From Sweltsa coloradensis (lineage: Eukaryota > Arthropoda > Insecta > Plecoptera > Chloroperlidae), in NCBI GenBank assembly GCA_024449915.1, contig JAMZAV010000911.1, positions 1 through 64,000 of the forward strand: a DNA stretch of 64,000 bases, written 5' to 3'. Under the pieces are notes generated by a model. That model was not told the DNA's origin, did not search any database, and was given only the letters and a program-made list of their open reading frames with translations. A program made the translations under genes and the position numbers. Positions 50,701-62,700 of the stretch are shown here, piece by piece (the first letter of the stretch is position 1; the number at the start of each line of letters is the position of its first letter).

Positions 50701-53700
50701 TTTCATTGCAATCGGAGTATCGGTTTAGCCAGAATCGTGTGGACAAACAGACAAAAATACAAAAAAAAGAAAAAAAAAACATTCCGGATTTTTTTCTCCA
50801 GTGTAGTAGAATGGAATCTACGCTTCGCTCGCTACGCTCATCTAATTAGTAGTTTTAGGGCGCTTTAACAGCTAAGATTATTCGCGCATCCAAGATAAAA
50901 CAATTTCTATTTGCGTGAGTTACCACCATGTATACATCTTTTCAAGGGGAGGAACGTAAGGGGAGACGTGGGGTGACAAGGGGTGGACAGGCCTGTGCTG
51001 GTCAAAATCAGCCACAAGCATATGGGGACGGCAGGGGTTCCCCCACGTTGTGGTCGTCTTCGTCTGTCTCATCAACCGTCCGTGTTGTCATTGTCGTCGC
51101 CGTCGGGGAGGTAGTCAAAGGGAAGGGTAAAGTTCCCCGACGACGACCCAGAGCTTGCCATTATGCAGTAACTCTCGGGACGTTTGCAAGAATATAATAA
51201 CACTGTCGTGTTCGGACGAGATTGATGCCAAAGATACAGGTTGAGTTTGATGCAACCCAGACATGGACCGTAGTTGATTGTGATCTGCAGGATGGCTCTG
51301 AACGGTGGTTGGTGATTGTGATATCAGAATGGTTTGCACAGCAATGTATGGGTTGCTATGAAGTCGAGTGAGGCTGCTGCTGCTGGTGAGGGCCCCAGAG
51401 ACAATAGCTTTCAGATACGCGGAATACTTTCTGTGCGACGCAGGGTGGGATTCCATGCACGTTGATGATTTTAAAACCGGTTTGGGAGCTCAAGAGCATA
51501 TTTGAAGCAAGAAGGTTCAAGAGTGCAGAAACTACGTGGGTGGACAAACAGCTGGTGATCAGAGGAATATGAGGATTGTTCACGGCACTGAATTTTGCCA
51601 CAACAAAAAAGCATTTAGAGAGTTTGAGGGGTGGTTAAAAGTGGGGGTAACAGCAACATTCCTAAATTCTCTGTCAGCACGTGACTACTTTCAACCAACG
51701 TGTCTACTCTAGAGCAACGGACTCACTTCATGCGCGCGAGGTCCAGCAGATGAGTCCGTCTCTCGGCCAGTAGGACGGTGAGGCGACGTTCCATGTCCTG
51801 GAGCCGGTTGAGCAGGGGTCGACACGTGCTGCAGCGTAGAGCATGCGCGGTCTGCAAGGACAGCAGGCGCTGTTCTAATTTGCCAACCTGTTGACAAGAA
51901 TTTTTTTATTTACCATGGGCCAATTCCAACTATATTTGATTAAAAATGCAATAGAACAGTTGCGTGATTGTTTAGCTTTGTTTAACGTCATTGAAACATT
52001 GCACATCTGTGATGAGCAAATGACCGATCCAGGCTAACAATGATATATTTAGATATGATATTTCAAATTAGTCTACATGGAGTGGGAGTACAGTATAGTT
52101 ATTTCACTTTAACCAACCTCTGAAATTATAATTTGATTATATTTGCAATACAAATTTAGTGGGAGGTTAATACGCGGAACGGTTACATAACAGGACTGGA
52201 ATACATTGAAATACAAACAAAGATATTGAATAAATAGATCTGGAAAAGGTAAAAGCTTCTAAGAAAAATGAAATGACCTAATGACCTAACGCATTGATTG
52301 AAACCATGATGATATGGCCATGGTTGATGGACTAACGATCTTCTAGCGGTCTTTCGGGGAACCTCAACAGCCATGGACAAAACAACGAAAGTACATGTTG
52401 TTCTTTTAAATGAATCTAATTTTTTCGGATTACTGCCTAGCATCTTCTCTAAAATAAAAAAATAAACTATTTTGGAAGTAAATAATAACTATTAATTATT
52501 TTACTGCGACAAATAGCATAGAGAAGGGATGAGAAACTAAATAAATAGTTGGTGAGAAAGGATGTGACCCTAATGTCTCCATGTAGTGACAAAAACACAG
52601 AAAGTTATAAAATTGCTCTCTTGTCGGTTGATAGAACATGCTATTTGCTCAACTGAACTGCATACAATAAACTAACAATAAACAATCGTATGAACAGAGT
52701 CAACTTACCTTTTCCATGATCTTGGACCTCCGCATCTCCTCCTGCTGCAGCACCCGCTCCCGCTCCGAGGTGATACGGACGCTCTCCCTCAGCGCTTCCT
52801 CCAACTCCTCGATGCGCTCTTCCTTCTGTCGCACCACCCCCATCAGACCCTCCAACTCCTCGATATTGCCCTGCTCTTTCAAGGCCGTCTCCAGCTCGTC
52901 GACTTCAAGCTCTAGCTCGCAGATACGAAGACCCTTCTTCTCGACCTCTTCGCGCAGGCAATGTAGTTCGTCCTCTTCAAAGTCTGCAAAGCTGCAGCTG
53001 ATGTTTTCTTTCTCTTTCAATGCTGACACTAAATTATCGACCACAGTTTCCAACTCTGTGACTTTCCTCTCTTTCTTGTTTACTTCCTCACGTAGTTTAT
53101 AAGTTTCTTCAATTTTATCTTTTAAACTAACAGCTGGATCACCTCCATTTTCTTGGTTTCTTAGCGCATTTTCCAATTCTTTGACGATTTTCTCAAGCTC
53201 GGTGACCCTCTTCCCCTTGTTTTCGACGTCTTCTTTGAGACTTTGAACTTCTCCCACCTTGCCGTGGTCAATGAGCACATCTTCCAACTCTCGAATGTCT
53301 TGTTCCAGCTGAGTGACTCTGGTGTCTTTCTGAAGAACCTGGTGACGCAGTTCACGTATTGTCTTGTCTTCCGTTTCATCCATTGCTTTGCCATGGACAT
53401 ACACCTGGATCCACGTTACGGTTGAAGGACGACAAGGAGGATTCAAAAAATAAAATAAATTACAAAACCAACACAATTTGAAACGCAAAAATATTAAATA
53501 AATAAACAAGATGAAACACAAATCCATTCAAAATCGTATTTAAAGATTTTCTTAAACTTGAACATATGATATATATTTGTGTAATGATATGGCTTTCGTA
53601 TTTAATTTAATCATAGCAAAAATAGTTGTGTGTACTGAGAAGGTCCCATGTTTATTTAATTTGCAAAGCAATGACGCAAACCTTCCCCTCAAGAAACATG

Positions 53701-56700
53701 CTAAAGTTATACTTAAGAATAAATGAGACGCACATAAGGATAGTTTTAGAAGAAGCTTTTCAAAAAACCGGCAGGTCCAGCCTACAAGTCGAGTAATGTT
53801 TACAGCACAGATGGAAGATAGTCCGTCGTGGATGTTCCATGGCGAACGCAGCAAGAAAAATACAAACAAGTTGTTAGTCAATATACAATAGTGAATACCA
53901 ATGTGATTAGCTCTCAGTGTACTCATAGACAAATATTGTGGTAGTCCAAGATAAGTTGCGATATTAATATTATTGGGAGTAATGAAAAGGCTGGAGTGCG
54001 TTGTTCTGTTGGTATCGTTAACCAGTAAGTTGTGTGCTAGCACCGTTTGTATAAGTTTGATGTAGTCTTTCTGTGAGAATCAGCCAAGTAGAGACTATAA
54101 TGTAATATACTACTCAATTGATATCATATTCAAATACACGATGCTCACAAGGACAAGCGTATTGTGTTAACTGTTAGTAGTAAACATTACAAAGCAAGCT
54201 AGTTCTAAAAATTGATTGATGTGACGAACGAACTAATTACTAAACTCCCAACAAACTTATTTATCTTAAACTACTGTATATCAACTATGGTTTAAGTGTG
54301 TTCTATACATAAATCTGAATCACTTATTTGTCTTTGTCTTTCTTACTAATCCAGGCAGTTTGGGAAAGCTGTATATAAGCATTTCTCCTATAATAATATT
54401 TATGATATTACTCTACTCTACATTCATTTGCTGTCCATATTTCACATTTCTTATTGCACAATCACAATTTATGCTTCTTGTTTGATAAAAAGTGAAGAAA
54501 AGTAAAAACATTTAGCAAGTTGTGCGTGGTAAACACTCTTGGAACGCTGTAGATGATGCAGCTAAACTGCCAAACAATTCTGCCAGAGTAACTATAAATC
54601 CTTGACAAAATCGAATAAATGTACTTTACACTTTCCCACTTTCAGAAATGTGGTATAAATGTGAATTAAGTTTGTTTAGGATATTCATAAAGATTATCCA
54701 TTAACGACCTCAAAACAAACTAGTTTAGCATCGATATAAAACTGACCTCTTCTCGTTTCCTTGCTTCTTCCATTTGTGCATTGGCAGCCTGTTGATTTCT
54801 TAGTTTTCCTTGGGCATTCTTTAGCGCACTGAAACACAAAATGTCGAAACAAAAATTAAGTATTTGGCAACTGGTTTATCACCTTCGATTACTCTCAGAG
54901 GCATGCGCTTGTCTTGAAAAAAAAGATAACTTTCGTTTTTGTTTTGCACAAAGGTGGAGAATTTGTAGCAACGTTATTCAAAATTGTGTTCATGAGTACT
55001 GCTTTTATTTCTTCATAATATGTATTGAATTTGGACTGCGATATTTGCAAAGGAATTGTTGGTTGAAACAAAAAAGAACATTCCAATGCAGGTATGTGGT
55101 GATAATAAATTGATGTTTTCATTTTCATTTTTCCAAATATCCACCAAATTGATTGGTGAAATGGTTAATAATAAAAACTACCCAACTTTGTATTATGATG
55201 TGGGAACACTACAGATTTGGTTTGTTATAAATACAGGGTTGCAGGGGCACAACCCATGTCAAGGAATAATCAAATATTACCAGTAACACGGTAGATGTTG
55301 GAGTCAATGACCAGTATAGGCACATTAAAAAATGTCGATATAATAAGTAATATGTGTCAAGCCTTTGCAGGACGATTTCAGAGTTGGCTACAATGGTACT
55401 TTATGTAGGCCTACAGACAAGATGGAGCGTAAATGTTTACATTGCATTGCAATAGATGATTCTATCCGACTCAAGCTGAAACGTTTCTCCTGAAATTATA
55501 CATTTCAGATCGGATTTTGAATTTGGATTATCACATTTGAAATATTATTTAATAACGGACTCTCAAACTGTTGAAGGAAAGTTGCCTTTTGGCACAGGTG
55601 AAAACTAATTTATAATGCACGTTCACTTTAAATGTCAACATACTCCTGTAGGTCCCGAATCATCTTCTCCTTGGAATTCTGCTCCTCCTGACTCATCTGG
55701 ACGAGCTGTAGTAGTCGCTCCATCTCCACCTGCGATCTCTGGGCGTCGGCCCGAGACTTCTCCAGCTCCAGGCGGTGTCCCTCCAAAGACTTCTCCGTCT
55801 CCTCCAGCCGCTTCTGCAACCCCGTCGTGTCGCCTCCTGCGCCGCCGCCGCGTGCCCCCGATGCCGCGTTCTGAAGCAATACACACTCACTCAAACTCGG
55901 GTTTAATCCGGCGAAATGATAGGGGAACAAGTATCATTCAGCATTCAACAATAAATATATTATGTAGATTGACATATGATCATAAATTTATCCACTATCA
56001 AAACATCCACAACGAAAAATAATTCTTCAAACTCTTAATGTATTGAAACTCACAATTGGAGCTATACACACACCAAAATACTGGTAGTACACCCAGATAA
56101 AATGACAAATGGAATCGAGTATTGCTTAACATATCTAAAATTTATTCACCATCAAAACATCAACAACGAAAAATAATGTTTCAAACTTTTAATGTATTGA
56201 AACACGCCATTTGAGCTATATAAGAAGAACACACAAACATACTGGTAGAACTTGCAGATAAAATGGCAAATGGAATCGAATAGATTGCCTAACTTCACAG
56301 ACGTTAGTATTAATCAGAAAGAGTATTGTGTCATAAATGTCCTGTGTAAAATGTTGAGATTTCCAATTAAAATATAGGCCTAATGCCTAGCACACTCGTG
56401 TCGGCATTCTACTAGCCGCAGAATAAAAGTATTCACGAAAATGGTAGGTTCAAGGTTGTACTATTTCGTTTGTTCAAATAGTTGACCAAAATTATCAGAA
56501 TTAAATTGGAAATGGCATTCAAAACAAACGGCATCCACATAATTTTGTTCACCGCTGTCTATGGCACAATCAAATAGTTTGATCAGTTACCTAAAAGACC
56601 CTTTACACGAGCAATTAATTGCTGGCAATGCATTGTTGAAAAGTTGAGCAGAGTCCTACTTTCGGCAATTATTGCTAGCAATTTTTCAGAAGGCGTGTAA

Positions 56701-59700
56701 ATGCGTTATAGGAAATGTGTGTATCCAACTTGGAGTCAATTAATTGCGGCAATGCATTGCTAGCAACTAATTGCTCGTGTAAAGGGCCTTTAAGCAATAG
56801 CCCGGTAAAGGCAGACAAATAGAGAGACTTTGATTACCAACGCCAACCACTTTTCGTTCTAAGCAATTTGTTGCTAGTACGTTCTTGAGGGGGTTTAAAA
56901 AATTAACTAAATTTTAAAAGAGTTCACTGCATCATTCGAAACTATCTGTGTTTGCGAATTTGACACAAATTTGCTCATTTGTGTATTTGATATGTATGGT
57001 CAAATTTACCGGTAGAATACAAATTATACAATTATGGCTCAATGAGTAGGAAGACAACACCAGGTTGTGATTTGATAAGGCTTGTGAATAGGTGAGAGAC
57101 GTGAGAATACTTTCAGACTCGATTCTTACGACGAAGAACGGTTGCCCGGTTGCCTACTTATCGTTTGTGTAACTTTAATACACGTTACACTCATCAAACA
57201 TTCATATTATATTTTAAATTACATTCGGCATGCATATTGGCAAAATACATCACAAGATAAAACTATTTCATTATATCTGAAGCATTTCCTCACCTTTTGT
57301 ATCTGTGCTTCTAATTGGTCCATTTTTTCTTTCCTCTGCTTCAATTTTTGTTCAGAGTCTGCTATAGATTTTAATTTTTCTTCTAATTGTCTACTTTTAC
57401 TATCTAGCCCCTTCTTGTGTTCGTCTAGTTTCCTCCTCTGGTCCTCCAGCTGTCTCTTCTGCTCGTCGAGCTGCATCTTAAGGGAGGAAGTCTCTTCGCC
57501 AGCTCTGGCTGCGCCACTCGCGATCTTCTGGTTCGCGTCGTGGAGATCGAGCTGGAAACACACAGAGCAGGCTTTAGCAAACTCGATTTTACGCAGCCAC
57601 GCGACTTTTTACTATCAATTGTTTGTTAAAAGTGGATAATTTTAATACATAACATAACTTTTAATAAGTGCGTTGATGACAATTGCTGGGTTATTATCGC
57701 CGCCTGCCAATATTCAACGGCTGACTTTGCTTGGTTAGTGGACTGTCCCGATGGGCTTAACGAATTGCTTGCAAGCGAAGTCACAAGCCAGGGGAGATCT
57801 TTTCTGCTGACTCCGCTTGAATGCAATTTCTTAGCTACTGAATATTGGTACGCGTCGAATGTTGGTCGCAGAATTACATTCTTACCGTTCTTCCGCTGCC
57901 AAATCGAACCAACATCATAGAGCAAGGTTTTGTATTGCTTGTAATATTGCCGACAAATATATTACTGTACGTAAATCATTATACTCCGTTGAGTGTAGTT
58001 GTAAAAAATTGGAATTGTAGAATAAGACAGATAAAATAGTATTTGCTCAAAAATAAAATTATGTGGCTAGTATAACATCTCGTGATGTAGCTGTTCCTCA
58101 AATTAAACTTATTAGGCTGAGCCTCAATCTGTAGCGACAGATTTCACATAATCAACAATTTATTTATATTTAAATTCACTACAATGGGGTTATCTAACGT
58201 TTATTTCCGAAATCTAACTTTAAAGTCCATAATCTACTATTGATTTAGGTTTCTCAACTTATCATAACTCTTATAATGTGAGTGAACACAAAAAATCAAA
58301 ACTCCACTTATAGTGCATTATTATGTGGTACCATAGTAGGCAATTAAAAGACTATAGATTTTACTTGACGTCTCAATTTTCACAAATTGAATTTATAATT
58401 CTTACACTTAAATAATAAGCAAATCATTCCAACAATTAAGATACTATAAAATTACACAATAGATACAGCTTTCTCAACTTACTAAAACACATCTATAAGT
58501 GTCGTATATTATGTACACATTATTAATGTAAGTTACCAATTAAATGTTTCTAAACGAAGAGTGCAAAACGTAAAAAACACAATTTACTCAGTACTTGTTG
58601 CGAATAAAATTAGTTTTCCTAAGGAACTAGACGACCTTACCTAATTACTGAAGTAAAACTAATTACTATTTATGTTTGGTCAATATGAGGAAACGATGTA
58701 TCTATAATGTGCTCACCAAAGATACGTTGATTTTAAAGTATGATTTGTTTCTTTACACACGCCAACTACACAGCAGTTTATTGATATATTATTTGCGCAG
58801 GGGTACCTCTTCTAATCAATGTTTGTAAACAGTTATCTTTAGTGGACACAGAGTGAAGTCTACTGTACCTAAAAGTCTAAAACGAATCACAAACGGTAAT
58901 CCAATTAATGTGTTCAGTGATTTTGAAGTTGTAAAACACGATAGTGTTAAAGAATTTCGTTTAAATCCTTAATGTTTAAACGAGAAATACATCAAAGTTG
59001 TGTGTTGATAAAATCAAATCCACCTTTTACAATTAATTGCAAAAGTAGATGTTTGTACTTATAAATACACAAAGTACATTAAATAAATACAGTCGCATTT
59101 TACGTCTCAGATTCATTATAAAGAACGCATTACTGATTCCGACTCTAATCTTTCCACATTTTTTGTTCATATGACCTTTAAGAGCAGTGATTTCACAACA
59201 AGACATAGAAGAGAGACATTCAACAGATATACAACATTGAGACAATATCGTGCGGGACTATCTACATCGTTCGTCCAATAAAATGGGGTAGGAGTAATTG
59301 CTTGCGTCTGACATAAAATGATCATTCAATCAGAAACATGAGTAAAACAATCAAGCGACCGTAATGTACAAACACAACGCGCGTGCCTGTAACCTACCCT
59401 TGTAGACACTCACATGCTGCTAAGTACTACCCAATGTCCCAAATATTAGCAAATGTACACTGCCTTATACAGAGAAAGATGTGAAGGTTAGAGCAGTGCC
59501 AATGTTGCACCCCCAGGACACGGTTCTACCCTTCATTACACCCGTTCCAGGCGAGGCAGAGTCGGGGTTGGGGATTCAAGGGGGTACTAGTTTGCTAACC
59601 TTACACATCCTTCTCCATAGACGAAGAACAATAAGTATGGCCTAATCACACTGTGTGAAGTTACATAAGCTTTCTTGTTACAGTCCATACATCAATAGCC

Positions 59701-62700
59701 CTACATAGGCTAAATTCTCTCACAAACATCGATCAAAATAATCTAATTTCTATATCGGGACATTAGAGGACAAGATACTTAAGAGGTACATATACAAAGT
59801 AACAACAAATTTTGAGAGATGAAAAACAAACAACATTAACAGGAAATAACTAGAATTGATAACAAAATATATGTATTGGAAAAAAGCCATCCGAAATATA
59901 AACAAGCAACCTAGAATGGCGCAGTTCAGACCTTCACTGATTTGTATGTGTGCGATTATGGTAAAAGTGTGGATCAAGCTAAGAAAAGCAATGTTTGAAA
60001 ACAATCACATTCGAGTCATAGAGAGGCTCCGAATCACAAAGCAAAACATTAAGCTTAACAGTGATGTATGAAAGATAAATGGTATTGTAATACATTACCA
60101 CATTTCCAATGTTCGTATTCCATTTTCCAAATTAGCAGTGTTGTTGGCCTTATAAATAAAACAGCTTAAAACATTTAACGCCAAAACATGCTACAGTAAA
60201 GTATTGCACCTGAATGGTTTGCTAGGAAAGTACAGGTACAAAGATAATAAAACATGAACATGTGCATTAGAGGCATAAACAACAGAAAACCGAGTTTCAC
60301 ATGACTTACAAGATCCAACATTGTGTGCTTTGATGTTGCTTCAAACCAAACATGAACCAAATGAACGAGAGTGGGTTGGAGGATATGCCCAACGGGTACA
60401 GGGTATGTGGAGCATGCTAAATCTAATGCTCGGTTTTGATTGTGTGCCAACATCAATTTGGAAAACTTATAATGATCACAAAGTGTAGTACCTTGTCATA
60501 AAGAATTCGGAATGGGATACAATAAATAAAAACAAGGGAATGGTTAACTGTTGCTAGTTTGTGTGTCCATACATAAAGTGTTTTGATATTTACTTAAACT
60601 AATAATCATTCGTAAACAATTTCGATATAACAAGGTTACACAAAAATGATAATAAATGCACGACATTGAAAGGAAGTGAAAGAAAAATGAAATAACAAAA
60701 TAAACAAACTTGAAGATAGAAATCGACATCAAAAACGTACACGAACTTATTCAGGCACATAACAAAGATAAACACTGGAACAACGGTGACACATAAAGAA
60801 GGAAGCTACGATGACGACGAAATACACCTGCTCTAGTTTGGGCTATCCTCCAACTAACCTGGTTCTTCTCGAGCTCCTGGACAAGCATCTCTAGTTGCGC
60901 ATGGAACCTGTCCTTCTCGACACCGGCGTTCTTCAGCTCGGCTTGCGACCTCTCCAGCTCCTTCCGCAGCTTCATCACTTCCTCCTTCGCCCCTGGCGCG
61001 GCGCTTGCTTGCTGCTGCGCCTGGAGTTGCTTCTCCGTCGCCTGCACTCGGCGCTGGAGCTCCCCAACAGTTTTCTCGGCAGCATCAGCTCTCGCTCTCT
61101 CGGTTTCCACGGCTTTCCGCCACTGTTCTATCTCCGCCACACTTGCTTCGTGTAGCTGCTTCTCTAGCTTATCTGCACGCTGCTTTTCTTTGTCTCGGTT
61201 TTGTGTAAGGTTTTGAACTTGTTGCTGGAGTTTGACTACTTCCTTTTCCCGATTCTCTAACATCTCTTTGGCACCTCTTTCCATGTCTTGGGCACTTCGA
61301 CGTTGCTCTGCTTTTAATTTCTTTACCTCCTCCTTTTCCCTCTGTAAGTCTGATTCCGATTGCTGTAACTCCTGCTGGAAATTCATTAACATATCCTGCG
61401 ACTTCTCCAATTGAATTACTAGTTGATCTCGCTCTAAATTGAGCTGTTTAACCTCTGACTCCATATTCGTCATTTGTTTTTCTATTTTCTCTGTATGTTT
61501 CTCACGTTTCTCAATTATCGTTGCCATCTTATCTCTGTCTCTCGATGCTTGGGCCAGCTCTTGCTGTAGTTTCACAGTTTCTTCTTGTGCCTTTCGGTCA
61601 AGATCATGCCGTGAACGTTGTTGACTGTCTTGCACCTGGTCCAAAGCTCTCTTTACCTGTTGAAGTTCAATCACCAAGTTTTCTCTTTCTCTGTTAACAT
61701 CTTCTCTCTTTCGTCGACCACTTTACGTAAGTCAGTTTGAGAGCGTTCAAGTTTTTCATGAAGACGACTCATTTCAGTGGCCATTCTCTCAAACTCTGCT
61801 CGTGCTGCCTCATTGCTCTCTTGGTACTTGCCCAGATGTTGTTGTGACTTCTCCAGCTCTCTCGTCACTCGTCCGAGCTCGAGTTCAGCCTGGTCACGGC
61901 CTTGTTGAGCTCTATTGAGCTCAGTCTGAGCCTTCTCGAGTCTCTCTCTGAACTTGTCTGCCTCGACACCCACTCGCTCCATCTCCGAGCGGCTCTTCTC
62001 TCCAGCTACCGAGTGTCGCTCGAACTGAATCAGCTCCATCCTCAAACGCTCGTTCTCCTTCTCCATCATCTCGGAGCGAATTACCAACTTCTCGTGGCGA
62101 TCTCGCACCTTCTCGCACTCGATGTGAAGACGTTCAACCTCGCTCAGCTGCTTGTCTTGGGCAGCTGTGAACTTGCCCACCTCGGCGCGACTCAGCTCCA
62201 GCTCTAGCTGTAACTCATGAACCTTCTCCTCTTGCTTGTCATTAGTGGCGGAAACCCTTTGTAATTCTAACTGGCTAGCATCTAGCCTCTCCCTTAATTT
62301 TTCACATTCGACCTGCAGACGCCCTCCCTCGGCCGCCCACTTCTCCTGCTCAAATTGGTATTTACCTCGGACCCCTTCCGCTCGCTCCAGCTCCATACGC
62401 AGCCTCACCGCATCCTGCTCCGTCTTCTTTCCACGCTCCAACTCGGCGGTCACCTTCTCTAGACGTTCCCGGAGACGTTCCACTTCGACCTTTAGTCTGT
62501 CATGTTCCTCCTTGGACCTCTCTTGAGTATCTTGGTATTTACCCATCCTTGCTGCATATCTCTCAGTCTCTTCACGTAGTGTGTCTGATTCGGTGCGATG
62601 TCTATCCAGCTCAGATTGCGCTTTTCTCAGCTCTGTTTGCGCTTTGTCATTCTTGTCGTACAGTTTTTCTATTTCTACCTGTAGGCGGCCCATTTCTTCT

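Noticed and set aside
53552..54043. 163-residue minus-strand frame within brp intron
   Set aside because: AT-rich, no splice sites in phase with brp, no coding-like composition.
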